Below, in pieces: positions 56,858 through 64,000 of a stretch of DNA of 64,000 nucleotides. The notes beneath the pieces were generated by a model. It did not search any database and was not told the DNA's origin. It worked only from the letters and a program-made list of their open reading frames with translations. A program made the translations under genes and the position numbers. The DNA comes from Marinobacter profundi (GTDB taxonomy: Bacteria > Pseudomonadota > Gammaproteobacteria > Pseudomonadales > Oleiphilaceae): positions 1 to 64,000 of the forward strand of contig NZ_KZ319374.1 of assembly GCF_002744715.1 (NCBI RefSeq), written 5' to 3'. The first letter of the stretch is position 1, and every line of letters begins with the position of its first letter.

Positions 56858-58030
56858 ATGGCTGATACAAAGGTGCCCGCCGGAGCACAGGTTCCCGGCA
56901 TACGCGACATGCTGGCACGGCTGGTTGCCCTGCCCTCCATCAGCAGTGCCTCGCCCGAGTGGGATCACAGTAACGAGGCGGTGGTGCGCACCCTGGCGGA
57001 ATGGCTGCAGCCCCTGGGCTTTCGCACCGAAGTGCTCGCGGTGCCGGGCATGCCGGGCAAGTTTAACCTGATTGCGACCCTGGGTGCCGGCCCGGGGGGG
57101 CTGGTGTTGTCCGGCCACACCGATACCGTGCCCTTCGATGACAAGCGCTGGCAAAGTGATCCGTTTACCCTCACCGAGCGGGATGACCGCTGGTACGGCC
57201 TCGGGACCTGCGACATGAAGGGCTTTTTCCCGCTGGCGATCGAGGCCGCGCGGGCGTTTGCCGGCCAGCCGCTCAGGCAGCCGTTGATTATCCTGGCCAC
57301 CGCGGATGAGGAAAGCTCGATGAACGGCGCCCGGGCCCTGGTGGAAGCCGGCCGGCCGAAGGCCCGCTATGCGGTCATCGGTGAGCCAACGGACCTGCGG
57401 CCGGTGCGAATGCACAAGGGCATCATGATGGAGCGGCTGGTGTTTGAGGGGCAATCCGGCCACTCCTCCGACCCGGCGCTGGGGCGCAATGCCCTGGAGG
57501 GCATGCACGAGGCGATGGGCGAGTTACTGGCGTTGCGGGCGGGCTGGCAGGAAAAGTATCGCAATCCGAATTTCCGGGTTCAGGTCCCGACCCTGAACCT
57601 CGGCTGTATCCACGGGGGCGACAACCCGAACCGGATCTGCGCCCGCTGCGAACTGCACTTTGATCTGCGGCCCCTGCCCGGTATGCGCATGGACGAGTTG
57701 CGGCAGGCGATTCTCAACCGGATGCAGCCGCTCGCCGAGTCGCGGCAGCTGAAGCTGACGTTCGAACCGCTGTTTGAGGGGGTGCCGCCGTTCGAAACGC
57801 CGGCCGACGCCCAGCTGGTGCGGGCCTGCGAAACCCTGACCGGACATAGTGCACAGGCGGTCGCATTTGCCACCGAGGCGCCCTGGTTACAGCAGTTGGG
57901 CATGGAGACACTGGTGCTGGGACCGGGGTCGATTGACCAGGCCCACCAGCCCGACGAGTTCCTGGCGTTGTCACAACTGGAGCCGGCAGTGCGGATCCTG
58001 CAGGGCCTGATCCGGCAGTTCTGTTTGTAA
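56858..58030 (+). CDS. argE: Acetylornithine deacetylase
   Basis: A 390-residue zinc hydrolase of the M20 family releasing ornithine from N-acetylornithine. LSGHTDTVPFD supplies the first metal His/Asp and TADEESSMNGARAL the catalytic Glu pair. IGEPTDLRPVRMHKGIM and the dimerisation-domain motif GHSSDPALGRNALEGM are typical of ArgE, as is a late His (DQAHQPDEF). ATG 56858 has AGGAG 5 nt upstream; an earlier ATG at 56828 overlaps the previous stop. With argA downstream it gives the linear (acetylornithinase) arginine route. Confidence 0.95.
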   Translation: MADTKVPAGAQVPGIRDMLARLVALPSISSASPEWDHSNEAVVRTLAEWLQPLGFRTEVLAVPGMPGKFNLIATLGAGPGGLVLSGHTDTVPFDDKRWQSDPFTLTERDDRWYGLGTCDMKGFFPLAIEAARAFAGQPLRQPLIILATADEESSMNGARALVEAGRPKARYAVIGEPTDLRPVRMHKGIMMERLVFEGQSGHSSDPALGRNALEGMHEAMGELLALRAGWQEKYRNPNFRVQVPTLNLGCIHGGDNPNRICARCELHFDLRPLPGMRMDELRQAILNRMQPLAESRQLKLTFEPLFEGVPPFETPADAQLVRACETLTGHSAQAVAFATEAPWLQQLGMETLVLGPGSIDQAHQPDEFLALSQLEPAVRILQGLIRQFCL

Positions 58031-58070
58031 GGTGTCCCCGGGGCTGGCCCGGGGCGGTTAGGAGAAAACA

Positions 58071-59381
58071 TTGAAATCCAACGACTGGGTGCACAGCTTC
58101 CGTCACTCGTCTCCGTACATCAATGCCCACCGTGGCCGCACGGTGGTGCTGACGATCGGTGGCGATGCCATTGCCGGCGACAACCTGATCAACATCATCC
58201 ACGACATCACCCTGCTCAGCAGTCTCGGTGTGCGGCTGGTTGTGGCATTCGGGGCTCGCCCCCAGATTCAGGCCCGACTGGACAGTGCAGGGCAGTCCTC
58301 CTCGTTTCACCGCGGTTTACGGGTTACCCGTGAGCACCAGTTACCGCTGGTGCTGGAGGCGATTGGCGGGCTGCGTTCCTACCTCGAAAGCCAGCTGTCC
58401 ATGGGGCTGGTGAACTCACCCATGCACAACGCTCGCATCCGCGTCAGCAGCGGGAATTATGTGGCTGCCCGGCCGGTGGGCGTGCTTGACGGGGTGGATT
58501 TCGGTTATACCGGGCGGGTGCGGCGGGTGGATGTCACCGGCATTGAGAAGTTGCTTGAGCTCGGCCATATCGTCCTGCTACCCCCGCTGGGTTATTCGCC
58601 GACCGGAGATGCCTTCAACCTGTCCTATGAAGATGTGGGCAGCCAGGTGGCGGCAGCGCTGCAGGCGGAAAAACTGATTATCTTTACCGGTCACCAGGGT
58701 GTGCTGGACGAACAGGACGGGCTGATTCGCGAGCTTACCGTGCGCCAGGCATCGGAACGGCTGGCGGCCAATCAGGTCAGCGGGCACGATGCGGACTTGT
58801 TGCGGGCAGCGTGTGATGCCTGTGTCAAAGGCGTACGGCGGGCCCACATCATCAGTTACAACACCGACGGCGCCTTGCTGGAGGAACTGTTCACCCGGGA
58901 TGGTTCCGGTACGCTGGTCAGTGGCGACCACTACGAGCAGATTCGCCAGGCCCGGGTCGAGGATATCGGCGGGATCGTTGAACTGATCCAGCCACTGGAA
59001 GAACAGGGCATTCTGGTGCGCCGGTCACGGGAGCTGCTGGAAACCGAGATCGACCGCTTTGTGGTGGCGGAGCGGGATGGCACCATCGTGGGCTGTGCCG
59101 CGCTCTATCACTACCCGCAAGAACAGGCAGGTGAGTTGTCGTGCTTTGCTGTCAATCCGTCCTACCGCCGGGCGGGCCGCGGTGATGACATCCTGGCGAT
59201 GGTCGAGAAACTCGCCCGGGGCCAGGGCATCGAACGGCTGTTCGTACTCACCACCCAGACCGAGCACTGGTTCCGTGAGCGGGGTTTCCAGCTTGCGCCG
59301 GTGGAGTCGCTGCCGGGGCCCAAGCTGGCATCCTACAACACCCAGCGCAACTCAAAGGTGTTCGTCAAAGCGTTGACCTAG
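58071..59381 (+). CDS. argA: N-acetylglutamate synthase
   Basis: A 436-residue enzyme catalysing the first step of arginine synthesis. The N-terminal amino acid kinase-like domain (about 1-285; SFRHSSPYINAHRGRTVV) binds the feedback inhibitor arginine. The C-terminal GNAT acetyltransferase domain (about 290-436) has CFAVNPSYRRAGRGDDIL, the CoA loop, and TEHWFRERGFQL. Start codon TTG 58071 with AGGAG 6 nt upstream (E. coli argA also uses a non-ATG start). It overlaps the convergent aminopeptidase gene by 30 nt. Confidence 0.96.
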   Translation: MKSNDWVHSFRHSSPYINAHRGRTVVLTIGGDAIAGDNLINIIHDITLLSSLGVRLVVAFGARPQIQARLDSAGQSSSFHRGLRVTREHQLPLVLEAIGGLRSYLESQLSMGLVNSPMHNARIRVSSGNYVAARPVGVLDGVDFGYTGRVRRVDVTGIEKLLELGHIVLLPPLGYSPTGDAFNLSYEDVGSQVAAALQAEKLIIFTGHQGVLDEQDGLIRELTVRQASERLAANQVSGHDADLLRAACDACVKGVRRAHIISYNTDGALLEELFTRDGSGTLVSGDHYEQIRQARVEDIGGIVELIQPLEEQGILVRRSRELLETEIDRFVVAERDGTIVGCAALYHYPQEQAGELSCFAVNPSYRRAGRGDDILAMVEKLARGQGIERLFVLTTQTEHWFRERGFQLAPVESLPGPKLASYNTQRNSKVFVKALT

Positions 59382-60419
59382 GTCCCTGAGCCGGGCAGTG
59401 CGTGTGGCCTCCGGAAGGCGGCCCAGTTCCGCCACCGCCCGGTAAAAACCGGCAAAGTCGCCACCGTGGTCACGCAGCAGCTGGCGGAACCCCGGTACGA
59501 ACTGGTTGTACTGGCGGAACAGCGCAATGTTGGCGTTGTTCAGCGCTGCCGGCGCGCTGCCGAAGGGGCCCGGTTGCTGCCAGTTCTCTGCCAGTTCGAG
59601 ATAGTCCGCTCTGAGCTCATCAAAGATCGCCGCCTTGCGGGTGCGCAGCTCCGTTGGCGCGAGTTCGTCCTGGTGGCGGTATAGCTGGTGGAGGTCCGCG
59701 GCGGTGGCTTCCACCAGGGCGAGGGTCTGGTTGCGTTGTTCGAGCCGCGCCAGCGCCTGTTCAAAACTTCCCGGATCATCCCGTTGTGTCAGCCACCGGC
59801 GCAGGCCCTCCAGTTCCACGGCGGTGGCAAAGCTCTCGTTGAACGCCGTGTCCTGTTCGATATAAACCACCCGATGGGCCAGTTCGTGGAACATCAGGGA
59901 AACCATGCGGTCATCTTCAAGGCGGGTAAATCCGGTGTGCAGCGGATCGTCAAACCAACCCAGGGTGGAGTAAGCGGTGACACCACCGATAAAGGTATCG
60001 TAGCCCTGGTCCGCAAACCGCTGGCGCTCCTCGCGGGCTGCGTCGGGATCAAAGTAGCCGCGATAGGCCTGGCAGCCGACAATGGGGTAACACCAGCGGT
60101 GCGGCTCCAGGGAAAACTCCGGGACCGCCACCAGGTTGACCACCACATAGCGCCGCTCGAACCCACTATAGTCGAGGAAGGTATCGCCCACCGGCAGCGC
60201 CAGGGTGGTTGCCGCGAAGGTGCGGGCGGTCATCGCCAGCTGCAGCTTGGCCCGCAGGTCGGGGGCGGTGGCAGGGTCGGCCAGCACGGCGGCGACCGGC
60301 CGGGCTGCCATCATCAGTGATAACTGTCCGCCCGCCGCCTGACTGTAGTAGCTTACCGTGGCGCAGCCGGACGGCAGGATCAGTAGTAAAAGGAGGCAGA
60401 TCTGGCTAAGCTGTTTCAT
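59352..60419 (-). CDS. Lipoprotein aminopeptidase (M-type zinc, DUF2265/Aminopep family)
   Basis: A 355-residue exported protein. The signal ends in a lipobox LPSGC (Cys19), so it is a lipoprotein. The zinc motif HELAH (about residue 180) with downstream FNESFATAVELEGLRRWL (third ligand Glu) shows a gluzincin-like peptidase. AYSTLGWFDDPLHTGF is the conserved block of the predicted aminopeptidase family in proteobacteria. Physiological substrate unknown. The C-terminal end overlaps argA on the other strand. Confidence 0.87.
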   Translation of the reverse strand: MKQLSQICLLLLLILPSGCATVSYYSQAAGGQLSLMMAARPVAAVLADPATAPDLRAKLQLAMTARTFAATTLALPVGDTFLDYSGFERRYVVVNLVAVPEFSLEPHRWCYPIVGCQAYRGYFDPDAAREERQRFADQGYDTFIGGVTAYSTLGWFDDPLHTGFTRLEDDRMVSLMFHELAHRVVYIEQDTAFNESFATAVELEGLRRWLTQRDDPGSFEQALARLEQRNQTLALVEATAADLHQLYRHQDELAPTELRTRKAAIFDELRADYLELAENWQQPGPFGSAPAALNNANIALFRQYNQFVPGFRQLLRDHGGDFAGFYRAVAELGRLPEATRTARLRDLGQRFDEHL

Positions 60420-60585
60420 GTCAGGTTTTTAACGTTTTTTTATTTGGCTGAGTGCTAAACCGCTATACTACAGCCAAGTTTTCTACAGTGGCAGGCCGCG
60501 TCTGCAGCCGTTTCAGAGTTACCGGCTGATTGGCGGAACCCCATACGCCTGCCGGTTCTCAGCTTTGCCAGATATCAGGAAGTTC

Positions 60586-63500
60586 ATGGATCCAAGGGAA
60601 CGTCGCGCGAGCCCCCGCAAACCGATCAAGCTGGCGGCCCAACTAGTCCTCGGGCCGGACCAGGTGTGGCCTTGCCAGATCGCCGATTTCTGCGCCGAAG
60701 GCGTGTTTGTGCGCTACTCGGGTGAAACCGAAAAAAAGCTGCAGCGGGCGCTGGCATCCGGCAACACCGATGAGCTGGGGTTGCGCTTCCGCAGTCCTGA
60801 CGGTAGCCGGCGCTACGAGTTGGCAGTGAGAATTTCCCGCAGGATCGAGGGGGCCATCGGCGTCTCGTTCATCCGCTCCAATCCCGAAGCGGTCGATGCC
60901 ATGCTGGCCCAGTGCGGCGGAGACCGGCATCAGGAACGGGCAGCCCTGAAGGCGCCGTCCGAGCAGGTCCAGTATGTCCTGCGCCAGTGTGCCCGAACCA
61001 TGACCCTGCATCTCGAACCGCTGATGGATTCCTGCTTCGCCCGCATGGCGGGTGCCTTGCGGGATGCCGCAGCGGGGGCCCTCAGTGACCAGCAGGCCAA
61101 TGATTACATGGATGCTGTCGGTCAGCTGCAGGCCCGTCTGCGGATGATCTGGCACCAGATGGCAGAGAACCTGGAGTCACCACTGAAGCCGGCGCCCAAA
61201 GGGATGCCGGGGGCCGAGCTGGCGGTGGTCGACAAGGGCGAATTCGAGGACTGGCTCACCGTGCGGGTCATGGTCACCAAGGCTGACACCCAGTACCGCG
61301 GCGACCTGCTGTTGCTCAAGTTGCGTCTCGACAAGCTCGGAGTCTCCAACGCCACCGGTCATCATAATCCGCTGGGCCCGGCCCTGGTCTGTGAGGCCTT
61401 CCATGCCGGGCTGAGTCACCTCAAGGCCAGCCGGGGCGTGGAGAAGGTCTGTCTCAAAACCTTCGAGCAGACAGTTCTGCAGCACCTCGGCCCGCTGTAT
61501 GAAGAGCTGAACAATATCCTGATTCGTCATGGTGTGATGCCGGACCTCGATCTGTCCCGCTACCTCAGTGACCAGAGCACGGTGACGCCGCTGGCGGCCC
61601 GACAACCGGTGCCGGCGGACCGGACCCCTTCCCGGGATAACCCGGCGGCCCCATCGGCGCCGCCAGCCGCAGGCGGACCGGTATCACCGGCCGGCCCGCG
61701 CCGGACTGCCGAGCTCGCCTCTGCCGGTTTCCGAGGTCACGCCATGGCCGCCCAGACGGCGTTTGCAACGGTCCGCAACCTGCTCAGCACTCTCACCGCC
61801 AGCCGGCTGGAGCGGGGTGATCTCGAGCCCCTGGCATTCCCCGCCGGTGCGCGGCCGCTTTCGGCCGGCGATCTCCAGCGCCAGCTGCAGCAGCTCCAGC
61901 TGGAAGCCGGTGCCCTTGCCGAGGACGATCTCAGCCTCAAGGAGCGAGTCGTCGGCCGGGTCCGGGCTGCCGAGCAAGCCCTCGATCGTGAGCAGCAGGA
62001 TGCCCTGGATGTGGTCGACCGTTTCTTCCTCAGCGTGGTGGAAAGTCCACGACTGAACGAGCATGCCCGAACGTTGTTGCGCCGGCTGGAAGTGCCGGTG
62101 CTCAAGGTAGTGATGCGGGACCGGGCATTTTTCGATGACAACGACAGCCCGGTGCGGGGAGTGATGAACCGGCTCGCCCAACTGGGCGTCAAGGGCGGGC
62201 GTATCAATCCGGTAGTCCAGCGCCGGGTTGACGAACTGGTCCAGCGCATAACCACCGACTTTGAGCAGGACACCGGGGTGTTTGCCAGCACGGTGAGCGA
62301 GCTGGATGCGCTGATTGATCGCCAGAACCTGGTCTATCGCCGTAATGTCGAGCGGGTGACTGGTGCCGCCGAGGGTGCCCAGAAAGTGGCAGAATCCAAG
62401 CGTGCGGTGGCCGCGGTGCTTGACGAGCGGCTGGGTGGCCGACAGGTACCGCGGGCCCTGCTGAGCCTGCTCAATGGAGGCTGGCGGGACCTGTTGTCCC
62501 TGACCTGGATCCGTCAGGGCCCGCAAGGGCCGTTGTGGCAGGATTACCTGTCAGTACTTGACTCGCTGCAGGCCTTTGCGGAGGACCCGGCCAGCGATAT
62601 CAACCTGCCTGAACTGCTGCGGATTATCCAGGATGGCCTGGCGTCGATTTCCAGTAACCATATGCCGTCGTCCCAGATTCGTGAGGAGCTCAAGCAGTTC
62701 CTGGTGCGTAAGCCCGGCAGTGCCGTGGAGATGGTCGACTTTCCCCGCCAGGCCGGAAGTGATGCGGAGGCAGACAGCGCCGCGGAACGGGCGGGCAGCA
62801 GTCTGCGCCGCTGGATCAACCGCGCCCGCCAGCTGCGGACCGGCGACTGGCTGCGCGACCAGGAAAAGCCGGCGGACCCGCAGTACATCCGCCTGGTGTG
62901 GATTGCCCGTGGCTTCAGCCGCTTCGTCTTCGTCAATCACCAGGGAATGCGGGTGGTTGAGCTTGAACTGGACGCCTTGGCCGAACAGATGAAGAAGGGC
63001 CTGATCGTAGCCGATGACCAGTATGAGCGACCGCTGGTTGACGAGAGCATTGACCGGATGGTGCGCAAGGTTTATGACCAGCTGTCCTGGGCGTCGACCC
63101 ACGATGAACTGACCGGCTTGCTTGGCCGCCGGGAGTTCGAGCGCATGCTGGAACAGCAGTTGACCCGTCGGGAAGATGAACGGTCGCTGGTGCGACTGGA
63201 CCTGCGCCAGTTCCGTTTGCTGAATGATACCGCCGGTTACCAGGCCGGCGACGAGGCATTGCGGCAGGTGGCGGATATTCTCCGCGAGCTGGTTGGTGAC
63301 GGTATGCCGGTGGCCCGCCTGGTGGGCAACGAATTCGGTTTCCTGCTACCGGCGGAGCAGGCCGAAACCGCCAGCCAGGCCATTATCCACGCCATCGAAG
63401 CGCTGGAGCTGGTGTTCAATAACCGGACCTATCGGTTGTCGGCCAGTGCCGGCTTTGCGCCGCCGCTGCCGGCGTTGACCACCGGCGAGCGCTGGCTGAT

Positions 63501-64000
63501 GGCCGCGGATGATGCCCTGAAGGCGGCCAAGAAACAGGGTCACGGCCGGATTGCCCGCTATGCCTTGGGGGCCGGAGAGCTCGCCCGCCAGGAGCAGATT
63601 GCCGCCAAGGTGGCAGCGCTGGGGAATCTGGACGAAGAGCGGATGTTGCTGCGTTGCCAGAAGATCATCCCGCTGCACGCCGGCACGGCCATGTCGGCCC
63701 AGTACGAAGTGCTGATCAGCATGTACGATGATGCGGGTGCCCTGATCACCGGGAGTGACTTTGTCCGGATGGCGGAACGCTATGACCGGATGCAGGCGGT
63801 GGATCGCTGGGTGGTCGGGCGTATGCTCGACTGGCTGCGGGATCGCGCACCGGCTCCGGAGCACCTTGGCGGGGTCTGTATCAACCTGTCCGGTTACTCG
63901 CTCAATGACCAGTCCCTGCTGGAGTTTATCTATGAGAAGCTGAGCCAGAAGCAGGCGCCGATTGAACGGCTGTGGTTCGAAATCACCGAGGCTGCGGCGA
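60586..64000 (+). CDS. PilZ-DUF1631-GGDEF-EAL cyclic-di-GMP protein, partial (runs off right edge)
   Basis: At least 1138 codons, open to the window end. Start ATG 60586 with AGGA 5 nt upstream. Order: N-terminal PilZ-like domain (1 to about 105) with ERRASPRKPIKL and DFCAEGVFVRY, which approximate the RxxxR and D/NxSxxG binding motifs; then a long helical DUF1631 region (about 120-800); a GGDEF fold opening HDELTGLLGRREFE near 835, whose signature reads VGNEFGF (about 914), so cyclase activity is unlikely; then an EAL domain beginning near 1020, with YEVLI, CINLSGYSL and FEITEA visible. Only the first part of EAL is inside the window. Likely a c-di-GMP receptor/phosphodiesterase. No membrane helix seen. 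Confidence 0.88.
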   Translation, partial: MDPRERRASPRKPIKLAAQLVLGPDQVWPCQIADFCAEGVFVRYSGETEKKLQRALASGNTDELGLRFRSPDGSRRYELAVRISRRIEGAIGVSFIRSNPEAVDAMLAQCGGDRHQERAALKAPSEQVQYVLRQCARTMTLHLEPLMDSCFARMAGALRDAAAGALSDQQANDYMDAVGQLQARLRMIWHQMAENLESPLKPAPKGMPGAELAVVDKGEFEDWLTVRVMVTKADTQYRGDLLLLKLRLDKLGVSNATGHHNPLGPALVCEAFHAGLSHLKASRGVEKVCLKTFEQTVLQHLGPLYEELNNILIRHGVMPDLDLSRYLSDQSTVTPLAARQPVPADRTPSRDNPAAPSAPPAAGGPVSPAGPRRTAELASAGFRGHAMAAQTAFATVRNLLSTLTASRLERGDLEPLAFPAGARPLSAGDLQRQLQQLQLEAGALAEDDLSLKERVVGRVRAAEQALDREQQDALDVVDRFFLSVVESPRLNEHARTLLRRLEVPVLKVVMRDRAFFDDNDSPVRGVMNRLAQLGVKGGRINPVVQRRVDELVQRITTDFEQDTGVFASTVSELDALIDRQNLVYRRNVERVTGAAEGAQKVAESKRAVAAVLDERLGGRQVPRALLSLLNGGWRDLLSLTWIRQGPQGPLWQDYLSVLDSLQAFAEDPASDINLPELLRIIQDGLASISSNHMPSSQIREELKQFLVRKPGSAVEMVDFPRQAGSDAEADSAAERAGSSLRRWINRARQLRTGDWLRDQEKPADPQYIRLVWIARGFSRFVFVNHQGMRVVELELDALAEQMKKGLIVADDQYERPLVDESIDRMVRKVYDQLSWASTHDELTGLLGRREFERMLEQQLTRREDERSLVRLDLRQFRLLNDTAGYQAGDEALRQVADILRELVGDGMPVARLVGNEFGFLLPAEQAETASQAIIHAIEALELVFNNRTYRLSASAGFAPPLPALTTGERWLMAADDALKAAKKQGHGRIARYALGAGELARQEQIAAKVAALGNLDEERMLLRCQKIIPLHAGTAMSAQYEVLISMYDDAGALITGSDFVRMAERYDRMQAVDRWVVGRMLDWLRDRAPAPEHLGGVCINLSGYSLNDQSLLEFIYEKLSQKQAPIERLWFEITEAAA

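Overview
The window is a GC-rich, densely coded chromosomal segment of a gammaproteobacterium. Gene content and order point to a marine, Marinobacter-like member of the Pseudomonas/Alcanivorax/Marinobacter assemblage. This is inferred from three shared blocks. They are hpt-ubiC-ubiA-phoB-phoR beside rubredoxin/rubredoxin reductase; engB-(sRNA slot)-cytochrome c4-dsbA-endonuclease; and rpmG/rpmB-radC // coaBC-dut-algC-argB...argE-argA. Species identity was not tested by any search. No tRNA, rRNA, CRISPR array, prophage or plasmid function was seen. The only mobile DNA is part of an IS3-family element at the left edge.

Layout. 1-0.9 kb: IS3 element with an OrfA/OrfB -1 frameshift site. 0.9-7.7 kb: periplasmic dienelactone hydrolase, alanine dehydrogenase, GST-fold protein, Yip1-like membrane protein, a divergent phosphoketolase-family enzyme and an HPP membrane protein. 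7.7-10.4 kb: membrane EAL protein. 10.6-15.1 kb: PBP7-like endopeptidase, short asparaginase-like protein, RsuA, YdjM-like membrane protein and lytic transglycosylase. 15.2-19.5 kb: PhoR/PhoB behind a recognisable Pho box, then UbiA, UbiC and hypoxanthine phosphoribosyltransferase. 19.6-22.1 kb: rubredoxin, rubredoxin reductase and acyl-CoA thioesterase. 22.1-26.4 kb: second membrane EAL protein, flavodoxin and a GGEEF diguanylate cyclase. 26.6-33.3 kb: PiT phosphate transporter, a small orphan, PanP-type decarboxylase, DUF503 protein and a TetR/AidB-like acyl-CoA dehydrogenase pair with a palindromic operator candidate.

33.5-40.5 kb: SutA-like small protein, orphan lipase chaperone, HemB, polyphosphate kinase, YdgA-like protein, ferredoxin and CoaD. 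40.6-45.2 kb: GMC alcohol dehydrogenase, Tat-signal protein and aldehyde dehydrogenase, divergent from a TetR regulator across a perfect 16-bp palindrome; this looks like an alcohol-to-acid oxidation module. 45.2-48.6 kb: candidate ErsA-like sRNA with a sigmaE/AlgU-type promoter, EngB, cytochrome c4, DsbA (also behind a sigmaE-type promoter) and an endonuclease-fold protein. 48.7-64 kb: ribosomal proteins L33 and L28, RadC, CoaBC, Dut, membrane-tethered AlgC, ArgB, an unknown membrane protein, ArgE, ArgA, a lipoprotein aminopeptidase and a PilZ-DUF1631-GGDEF-EAL protein running off the right edge.

Themes. (i) Four cyclic-di-GMP-type proteins occur in 64 kb; three have degenerate GGDEF domains coupled to EAL. 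(ii) Phosphate physiology is represented by PhoBR, PiT and Ppk. (iii) Hydrocarbon/fatty alcohol oxidation is suggested by the rubredoxin pair, the alcohol and aldehyde dehydrogenases, a thioesterase and an acyl-CoA dehydrogenase. (iv) An envelope-stress theme is suggested by sigmaE-like promoters at the sRNA candidate and at dsbA, with algC, a reported ErsA target in P. aeruginosa, nearby. Nothing here is a wholly new defence or mobile system. The strongest leads are the sRNA/sigmaE pair, the divergent phosphoketolase, the unknown gene in the arg cluster and the operator palindromes.
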